This document shows positions 16,288-21,824 of a DNA stretch of 21,824 bases, piece by piece. The notes under the pieces were generated by a model that was not told where the DNA came from, did not search any database, and saw only the letters and a list, made by a program, of their open reading frames with translations. The position numbers were made by a program, and so were the translations under genes. Source of the stretch: Methanoregula sp. (lineage in GTDB: Archaea; Halobacteriota; Methanomicrobia; Methanomicrobiales; Methanospirillaceae); assembly GCA_023228295.1 (NCBI GenBank), contig JALOBP010000054.1:1-21824 (forward strand). The letters run 5' to 3'. The first letter of the stretch is position 1; every line of letters starts with the position of its first letter.

Positions 16288-16440
16288 TTTTACCTGCCGT
16301 ATGAATCTCGTCTAAAACCGGTGTCACGTACCGGCCCGGTGCGTTTTCCTTCACCGGAAGTCATGATTGTCCGGAGATGGAGTTAAAAACCAGATCCAAT
16401 ACTTTTTATTCCTTATCCAGGATAGTACTACAGGATATTT
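16288..16440 (+). promoter_or_regulatory. Intergenic region with probable end of acs operon and promoter for the next gene
   Basis: A 153-base gap after acsC. It contains ACCGG/CCGGT-rich imperfect inverted repeats (about 16317-16358) with a short GTTTTCC stretch, a weak terminator candidate. A TATA-like CTTTTTATT lies at 16402-16410. This suggests that the thioredoxin-fold gene has its own promoter rather than simply continuing the acs transcript. Confidence 0.4.
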
Positions 16441-17454
16441 TTGACGGGAACTGAAAGACCGGATCACAGATCCACAGGACTTGGTGACAGCACGTCATCG
16501 ACGAAAGAGACTGTTTTTTTCAGCAAATGGATGATTGCAGCGATACTCGGAATTGTTCTCATTCTCATCCTCCTCATCATGGTTGCTGCCATGGGTGCAA
16601 CCCCGGGAATGGACAGCGTCATCCCGGCACAAACCTGTGCCCAGAAAGCCGTGATATATGCAAATTCCAACCTTGTCCAGCCGGGAACCACGCTCTCTCT
16701 TGTATCGGTGAGTGAAGCTCACGGGCTCTATGAAGTAAAAGTAAGTTACCAGTCACAGACTATGTCCCTGTATACCTCGCGGGACTGCTCGCTTCTCTTT
16801 GCTGGTGGTGCCCTCAATATGAACGCAGCACAGTCAACATCCACTCCGGCAAAAGACCCGGTGAAGACTGCCCGTCCGGAAGTTGACCTGTATGTCATGT
16901 CATTCTGCCCCTTTGGTACGCAGGCTGAGACTGTGATGCGGCCGGTTTATGACCTGCTGGGTGAGAAAGCCGACTTCCGCATCAGGTACATTACGACACT
17001 GACCGGAGAGACCATCGATTCCGTGCAATCGCTCCATGGTGTTTCCGAGGCAAAAGAAGATGCATTCCAGGCATGTGTATTGAAAACAGAACCCGGGAAA
17101 TACTGGGAATACCTGCGCATGTTCAATGAACAATGCTACCCGCAATGGCAGAACAGTGCGGCTCTGGAGACCTGCCGGGTGAATGTAACCTCAACACTGG
17201 GGATCGATCATGCATCCGCAGTTTCATGCAGTGCCGGGACCGATGCAGTTGAACTCCTGAAAACCGATGCGGATGCATCAATTGCCAATAATGCCGGTGG
17301 ATCACCGACCCTCATCATCAATGGCATAAAATATTCCGGCGCACGTAATCCGGAAGCCTTCAAGCAGGCAATCTGTAACAGCTTTGAGACCGCACCGGAA
17401 GAATGCCAGACCCCCCTCTCCGGGGTTTCTGCCGCAACTTCCGGCAGTTGCTGA
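16441..17454 (+). CDS. Membrane-anchored thioredoxin-fold (DsbA-like) protein with single-cysteine CPFG motif
   Basis: A 337-residue protein. Residues 31-53 form one membrane helix; the rest is probably extracytoplasmic. Residues about 60-120 look like a small beta-rich domain with two cysteines (QTCAQKAV, SRDCSLLF). From about 145 there is a thioredoxin-like fold: DLYVMSFCPFGTQAE with C156-P-F-G159 in place of CxxC, and a cis-proline loop GGSPTLII (P289). Five further cysteines surround the fold, so a thiol redox or metal-thiol function is plausible even without the second active-site Cys. The start is a TTG with CAGGA nearby, and I am unsure of it; an ATG at 16531 would cut into the membrane segment. 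It interrupts the acs cluster but has its own promoter and terminator, so its link to acetyl-CoA metabolism is only positional. Confidence 0.72.
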   Translation: MTGTERPDHRSTGLGDSTSSTKETVFFSKWMIAAILGIVLILILLIMVAAMGATPGMDSVIPAQTCAQKAVIYANSNLVQPGTTLSLVSVSEAHGLYEVKVSYQSQTMSLYTSRDCSLLFAGGALNMNAAQSTSTPAKDPVKTARPEVDLYVMSFCPFGTQAETVMRPVYDLLGEKADFRIRYITTLTGETIDSVQSLHGVSEAKEDAFQACVLKTEPGKYWEYLRMFNEQCYPQWQNSAALETCRVNVTSTLGIDHASAVSCSAGTDAVELLKTDADASIANNAGGSPTLIINGIKYSGARNPEAFKQAICNSFETAPEECQTPLSGVSAATSGSC

Positions 17455-17465
17455 TTTCCCCCCCC

Positions 17466-17472
17466 TTTTTTT
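17466..17472 (+). terminator. T-run terminator after the thioredoxin-fold gene
   Basis: Seven T residues follow a C-rich stretch, about 12 bases after the stop codon. A similar T-rich tract occurs at about 17515-17524. It probably separates the transcript from the next group of genes. Confidence 0.55.
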
Positions 17473-17505
17473 AAGAAAGGATTTTCCGGTGAGTTCTCTT
17501 ATGAA

Positions 17506-17513
17506 TTAAATAA
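17506..17513 (+). promoter_or_regulatory. Candidate TATA box for the RACo-methyltransferase-CooC operon
   Basis: TTAAATAA lies about 60-90 bases before the two possible start codons of the RACo gene, in an otherwise GC-rich neighbourhood. Together with the upstream T-run it implies a separate transcript for the three downstream genes. Confidence 0.4.
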
Positions 17514-17595
17514 GGTTTTTTTGTTTATTCCCCCGTGTTCTCACCGCAGGATATATCCCTGATATTTCCCAATGGTAAATTCAGGAACATCTGCC

Positions 17596-19497
17596 ATGCG
17601 CACGGTCACATTTATCCCCAGCTACCGTAAGATCGACGTTGAACGCGGTACAACCGTTCTCGATGCAGCCCAGCGTGCCGGCCTCAACATGAATGTTGTC
17701 TGCGGGGGGCAGGGCAAGTGCGGCAAGTGTGTCGTCTATATCCAGTCCGGCAGGACCGAATTCGACCAGCAGAAATATAACCGTTTTTTTTCAGATGCTG
17801 AACTGGCAAAAGGTGCATGCCTTGCCTGCGAGACGTTCGTGCAGGGCGACCTTCAGGTGATGGTGCCCGACAGTACTCTTATCCAGGAACAGAAGATCCT
17901 TATCGATGGTCTCGACAACGAGATAGATTTCCATCCCTCGGTAAGAAAATATTATGTCGAACTCCATCCCCCGTCATTGAGCGACCCGTCCCCGGATTTG
18001 TCACGGCTTTTGTGGGGGATCCAGAAAAACGGCGGGCCGGTTGCAGAGAAGATGTACGCACCGATCGAGATGCTCCGTGAGATCCCGTCTATTCTCCGTC
18101 ACAGTGACTGGAAAGTCACGGCAACCATTGGCCTAGTACCGGGCGGATACCGTCTTCTTGATCTCCAGGAGAATGACACGTCTTCGCGCATTTATGGTGC
18201 TGCCGTTGATCTCGGGTCAACGACCGTGGTCGTGTATCTCTGGGACCTGGTCTCCGGCAAGGTTGTCGGGGTCGCATCCAATTACAACAAGCAGATCAGC
18301 TGCGGGGAGGATATCCTTGCACGGGTGAACTTTGCCCGCAGAAACGGCCTCACCCGCCTCCAGGCCCTGGCAACCGAGAGTATCAACTCCGCCATTACCT
18401 CAGCCTGCAATACCGCAGGGATTGACCGTGATGACATCTACGAGGTTATTGTTGCCGGCAACACGGTCATGACCCACATGCTGCTCGGGATCGATCCGGC
18501 GTACATGATCGCTGAGCCGTATGTGCCGGTCGTGCGCCGGGCCCTGTCGGCCACATCCAGCAGGATCGGCATTGCCTGTAACCCGAACGGGGGCCTCCTT
18601 ACCTTCCCGGCAGTCAGCGATTTTATCGGTGGCGATATTATTGCGGATATCCTTGCCTGCGGCATGGGAGAACGCGAAGAAATCTCCCTTCTGATCGACA
18701 TCGGCACCAATTTCGAAGTTGTGCTCGGAAACAATGAATGGATGTTTTCCTGCGCAGGTGCTGCCGGCCCGGCCCTTGAAGGCGGGGAAGTCCTCTTCGG
18801 CATGCGGGCAAATCCTGGTGCAATTGAGAAGATAACCATCGACCCTGCCACGCTCACCCCGAAATTTTCAACCATCAACAACCTCAAACCAAAAGGGATC
18901 TGCGGGTCTGGCCTTATCGATCTTCTTGCAGAGCTCCTTGTTGCCTGCGTTATCGACCGGACCGGGCGCATAAACACGGACATCCGCAATCCGCGGTTGC
19001 GCAAAACCAACCATTTCCCGGAGTATGTTGTTGCATGGGCAAAGGAGACTGATATCGGCAAGGACATTGTAATCACAGAGAACGATATCAAGAACCTCAT
19101 TATGAGCAAGGCCTCGATCCACGCTGCCTGCGTTACCCTGATGAAACAGGCCGGTGTATCCCACCGTGAGATCGCCACGATTTATTTTGCCGGTGCATTT
19201 GGCAATTATATTGACAAGAAGAATGCCACAACGGTCGGCCTCATCCCGGAGATTGAGATCAACCAGATCAAAAACATCGGCAATGGTGCAATTACCGGCG
19301 CAAATATCGCGCTCATCAACCGCAGGGCGCGAAAGACACTCGACAGTATTGCTCATAAAATTGCCTATATCGAACTCAATGCCGAGAACTCGTTTATGGA
19401 CGAATACACATCGAGCACGTTCCTCCCGCATACTGACCTTGGCCTCTTCCCGAACGTCCAGAAGATGCTTGAGACCTGCCGGATCCGGAAGGAGTGA
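17596..19497 (+). CDS. acsV: Reductive activator of corrinoid proteins (RACo/AcsV-like), 2Fe-2S ferredoxin plus ASKHA ATPase domain
   Basis: Uses ATP to push an electron onto inactive Co(II)-corrinoid protein, restoring the active Co(I) state. It is 633 residues from this ATG (AGGAA upstream); another ATG at 17572 would add 8 residues but shows no SD. The N-terminal [2Fe-2S] ferredoxin domain has C36, C42, C45 and C78 (VCGGQGKCGKC, CLAC). A linker domain follows, then from about residue 195 an actin-like ATPase (DUF4445) region with GAAVDLGSTTVVVYLWDL, VAGNTVMTHMLLGI, LLIDIGTNFEVVLG and GICGSGLIDLLAELL. The length and order match RACo of Carboxydothermus and AcsV of Moorella. Its stop is 5 bases before the methyltransferase start, so the two are co-expressed. 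Its likely substrate is the AcsC-AcsD protein encoded just upstream. Confidence 0.9.
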   Translation: MRTVTFIPSYRKIDVERGTTVLDAAQRAGLNMNVVCGGQGKCGKCVVYIQSGRTEFDQQKYNRFFSDAELAKGACLACETFVQGDLQVMVPDSTLIQEQKILIDGLDNEIDFHPSVRKYYVELHPPSLSDPSPDLSRLLWGIQKNGGPVAEKMYAPIEMLREIPSILRHSDWKVTATIGLVPGGYRLLDLQENDTSSRIYGAAVDLGSTTVVVYLWDLVSGKVVGVASNYNKQISCGEDILARVNFARRNGLTRLQALATESINSAITSACNTAGIDRDDIYEVIVAGNTVMTHMLLGIDPAYMIAEPYVPVVRRALSATSSRIGIACNPNGGLLTFPAVSDFIGGDIIADILACGMGEREEISLLIDIGTNFEVVLGNNEWMFSCAGAAGPALEGGEVLFGMRANPGAIEKITIDPATLTPKFSTINNLKPKGICGSGLIDLLAELLVACVIDRTGRINTDIRNPRLRKTNHFPEYVVAWAKETDIGKDIVITENDIKNLIMSKASIHAACVTLMKQAGVSHREIATIYFAGAFGNYIDKKNATTVGLIPEIEINQIKNIGNGAITGANIALINRRARKTLDSIAHKIAYIELNAENSFMDEYTSSTFLPHTDLGLFPNVQKMLETCRIRKE

Positions 19498-19502
19498 GAC
19501 AC

Positions 19503-20537
19503 ATGGCAAAGATGATCCCACCTCCCCATTCAAAAGCAACCGGTGTCGGTGCCCTGCCTCACACGGACCCGGCCCAGGCATGTGACGATGTCCTCTCCAT
19601 CTTCCCGGATTTTCCCTATATACCCACGCTCCCCGACCGGAGCCAGATGGAGAGTATTGTCTTTAATGACTCTGAGCAACTGCCGGGCCGCCTTATCCGA
19701 GATGATCGTCTCTTATTCGACAGCACCAAAGACCAGACTGCAGCAATGGAAAAGGTGTACATGGATTTTGTCGAAGGAAATTATGCTGCATATGGCCTCC
19801 ACAAGGAATATGCGTCCGCATTTATCGAGATGATGACGCGGAACCTCTCAACGGCAAATGTGCTTAAGTGCCAGGTCACCGGTCCGATCACGTTCGGGAT
19901 GCAGGTTGTGGATGCCAATAAAAGGCCTATCTATTACGATTCCCAGCTTGCTGATGTCCTCTCCAAGATGATTGCCCTCAAGGCACGCTGGTGCGAGCAG
20001 GAGATGCTGAAAAACACCGGGGTTACTGATACCCTGGTTGTCCTTAACGAACCCTACCTTGCCTCGCTTGGATCATCCGTTGTCCCGGTCGACAAGGAGA
20101 CCGTCCGTTCAGGATGGGCAGACATTGCATCCATGGTTGACGGCGGACTGGGGGTCCACTGCTGTTCCAATACGGACTGGGAATTTGTCGTCAGCCTTGA
20201 ACCCGCAGTCATTTCCCTGGATGCCTATGCAACGGCAACTGAGTTCCTGCTCTATGCCGATACGCTCGTCTCGTACATGGAACGCGGCGGTGTCATTGCG
20301 TGGGGCATCGTGCCGGCGGAACACAAGATCTATGCCACGGAAACGGTTGATTCCCTGTACGAGAAGTATTTTGCCATCCGGACACAGCTCTGTACCCGTA
20401 TGCCGGTGAAACTTTTTGATGCCCAGTCAATGATCACGCCCAGCTGCGGGATCCGGTTTGCAGACCGGGATGGTTCGCTTGCCATCATGGGTGCAGCGGC
20501 CGAGATCTCGCGTCGTATCCGGGCAAAAAACCCGTGA
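19503..20537 (+). CDS. Short core MetE-like methyltransferase, candidate methionine synthase (MesB-like)
   Basis: A 344-residue protein of the UROD/MetE superfamily corresponding to the C-terminal catalytic half of cobalamin-independent methionine synthase, without the folate-binding N-terminal half. It opens with ATGVGALPHTDP, the usual MetE/UROD start. A zinc site is suggested by H219-C-C221 (GVHCCSN), an acidic residue at D240 or E247, and C315 in PSCGIRFADR, which parallels the His/Cys/Glu/Cys set of MetE. Folate-independent core MetE enzymes take methyl from corrinoid proteins; the MesB group has been proposed to use methylated CFeSP, which fits this cluster exactly. The inferred reaction is methyl-CFeSP plus homocysteine giving methionine. 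The ATG at 19503 is chosen because AAGGAG precedes it; an in-frame GTG at 19494 is less likely. A CoM-methylating MtaA-like role is the main alternative. Confidence 0.8.
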   Translation: MAKMIPPPHSKATGVGALPHTDPAQACDDVLSIFPDFPYIPTLPDRSQMESIVFNDSEQLPGRLIRDDRLLFDSTKDQTAAMEKVYMDFVEGNYAAYGLHKEYASAFIEMMTRNLSTANVLKCQVTGPITFGMQVVDANKRPIYYDSQLADVLSKMIALKARWCEQEMLKNTGVTDTLVVLNEPYLASLGSSVVPVDKETVRSGWADIASMVDGGLGVHCCSNTDWEFVVSLEPAVISLDAYATATEFLLYADTLVSYMERGGVIAWGIVPAEHKIYATETVDSLYEKYFAIRTQLCTRMPVKLFDAQSMITPSCGIRFADRDGSLAIMGAAAEISRRIRAKNP

Positions 20538-20566
20538 CCACGATCCACCGCAACGGAGAAACAGCC

Positions 20567-21328
20567 ATGCCAGGGAAACCTTTTACTATTGCCGTGTCCG
20601 GCAAAGGCGGGACAGGAAAAACCACCACGAGCTCCCTTCTTGTCAGGGCATTTATGGACCTGAACGAGACTCCGGTTCTTGCAGTTGATGCCGACCCGAA
20701 CGCCAACCTGCACGAAGCACTGGGTGTTACCGTCCATGAGACGCTCGGCAGCATGCGGGAAGAGGCATTCAGCCGGCAAATACCTCCGGGCATGAACCGC
20801 CATGATTATGTCCGGTTCCGGTTCCGGCAATCCCTTGTCGAGGAGGAAGGCTTCGATCTTGTTGCCATGGGACGGCCGGAGGGGAGCGGATGCTATTGCT
20901 TTGCCAACGACCTTCTCTCGGAATGCATGGGCGAACTTGAACGGGACTACCATTTCATCATTATTGATACTGAAGCGGGCATGGAACATATCGCCCGGGG
21001 CACGATCGGCAAACCTGACCTGCTCCTCATTGTCAGTGATCCGGGAGCACGGGGTCTTCGGACGATTGCCCGCATCCGCGAGATCGCAATCCAGATCGGT
21101 CTTGAGAAGGAGAAGATCAAGGTGGTCTTCAACCAGTACAAGGGAGGGGCCGCCCCGATCGATATTGGGGGAGAAGAACCGATTGCAATAATCCCTGATG
21201 ATCCGTTGGTTGAACAAGCCGACCTGAACGCCCGGCCGGTCTCACAGATCCCCGCGACAAGCCTGGCACGGGTAGCCGTCAGAAAACTGGCGGAGAAGAT
21301 TGTTGCGACAGCGAAAGGACGAGCTTAA
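20567..21328 (+). CDS. cooC: Nickel-insertion ATPase CooC/AcsF for CO dehydrogenase or acetyl-CoA synthase
   Basis: A MinD/SIMIBI-type P-loop ATPase that helps load nickel into the C-cluster of CO dehydrogenase or the A-cluster of acetyl-CoA synthase. It is 253 residues, the usual size. The deviant Walker A is GKGGTGKTTT at G12-T20, with the second Gly/Lys pair. The CooC signature C109-Y-C111 (GSGCYCFAND), which binds metal at the dimer interface, is present. VDADPNANLHEALG and IIDTEAGMEH are the switch and Walker B-like elements. The open frame continues to a GTG at 20534, but GGAG eight bases before the ATG at 20567 fixes the start. It is the last gene of the RACo-methyltransferase-CooC group. 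With no CO dehydrogenase gene here, AcsB is the only visible nickel client. Confidence 0.92.
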   Translation: MPGKPFTIAVSGKGGTGKTTTSSLLVRAFMDLNETPVLAVDADPNANLHEALGVTVHETLGSMREEAFSRQIPPGMNRHDYVRFRFRQSLVEEEGFDLVAMGRPEGSGCYCFANDLLSECMGELERDYHFIIIDTEAGMEHIARGTIGKPDLLLIVSDPGARGLRTIARIREIAIQIGLEKEKIKVVFNQYKGGAAPIDIGGEEPIAIIPDDPLVEQADLNARPVSQIPATSLARVAVRKLAEKIVATAKGRA

Positions 21329-21824
21329 GTCAGTGCATCATACTGTTGCAAATGAGTTATGGAGGCTCCGTTCCAAACCCCTTTAGGATTATTCTGTCGC
21401 GCCCAACGGCAAATTATTACCGGAAAATTACTCATGCTGGAAATCTGCTCTTGTGTGCCGTGATAATTCAGGTATGAGGGACAAGATGATACATTCCCCG
21501 GGCGGCTTCCCCGTTGGGGGACGGGTCGCAGTATGACGGGAGTGAATGGGGAATAATAATACCATCATTTGCGCATGCAGGTAACTTGTCGTTATCGCAA
21601 CAGGGATGTGCCACAGCGGCGGGGGCAAAAACCGTGGGTCTGAACCCCCAAGAGCGTAAAAAATCAATTCTCCAGAACAGGGTGGTCTGTACCTGAACAT
21701 TCACCAGATGTTCCAAAAACCAATTAAAAAAAAATCGTAATTATCCAGATACCCGCAAAGAAGTCCCCCCGATCTTTTTATCATAATTGTCCTCAAGTTA
21801 GCGTTACTGAGACGATCAAACCGG
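21329..21824. other. Intergenic region, no convincing gene
   Basis: About 500 bases after cooC. Open frames here (for example - strand 21428-21700 and 21468-21716) show no family motif, overlap each other and lack an SD. Small symmetric elements are GGGT-CTGA-ACCC (about 21636-21647) within a larger G-rich/C-rich stretch (about 21621-21650), and GAACAT (21695-21700) with ATGTTC (21708-21713). An AT-rich tract, CAATTAAAAAAAAAT, at 21721-21735 could be a promoter for a gene beyond the window. I could not match the region to a known riboswitch, tRNA or C/D box RNA. Confidence 0.5.

Noticed and set aside
21329..21824. Cobalamin riboswitch, tRNA or C/D box RNA in the tail
   Set aside because: I looked for the B12-box pattern, a cloverleaf, and paired C and D boxes at suitable spacing. 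None fits.

Overview
The window reads as a piece of a methanogenic archaeon's chromosome. Order Methanomicrobiales, and a Methanoregula-like lineage, is my best guess. Supporting signs are an archaellin with a class III signal peptide, T-run terminators and TATA-like promoters, strong GGAGGTG-type ribosome binding sites, a PEGA surface protein, a 6-phospho-3-hexuloisomerase-type protein and a tRNA gene without an encoded CCA. No 16S rRNA or other decisive marker is present, so the taxonomy is inference.

Region 1 (1-2679) is visibly AT-richer than the rest. It holds one gene, a fusion of a RibD-like deaminase domain, a RecG/Schlafen-type GHKL ATPase (HATPase_c_4) and a C-terminal winged helix. 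About 430 bases packed with palindromes and direct repeats follow, ending at a tRNA-Arg(CCG) gene, then about 490 bases with no credible gene. This looks like an island or the worn end of an integrated element next to a tRNA.

Region 2 (2680-6148, + strand) holds a solitary archaellin, a secreted DUF2330-like protein with a C-terminal membrane domain, and an unrecognised multi-pass membrane protein. Region 3 (6164-11773, - strand) holds, in transcription order, a PEGA surface protein, an ACT-ACT-metallo-beta-lactamase fusion, a SIS-domain hexuloisomerase, a class I aminotransferase and an M42 aminopeptidase. A frameshift near the end of the aminotransferase gene joins it to the peptidase in one 713-codon open frame.

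Region 4 (11940-21328, + strand) is the most interesting. It encodes a bacterial-type acetyl-CoA synthase (AcsB, with its N-terminal domain), both subunits of the corrinoid iron-sulfur protein (AcsD, AcsC), a membrane-anchored thioredoxin-fold protein, the corrinoid activator RACo (AcsV), a short core MetE-like methyltransferase with a zinc-site signature, and a CooC/AcsF nickel-insertion ATPase. No CO dehydrogenase gene (acsA/cdhA) and no methyltransferase acsE lies in the window. Together the genes suggest that ACS and the corrinoid protein handle an acetyl-CoA-linked methyl group, and that the MetE-like enzyme can pass this methyl to homocysteine, giving a folate-independent route to methionine. 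A conventional autotrophic acetyl-CoA pathway remains possible if CO dehydrogenase is encoded elsewhere.

The last roughly 500 bases hold no convincing gene, only small inverted repeats and AT-rich tracts.
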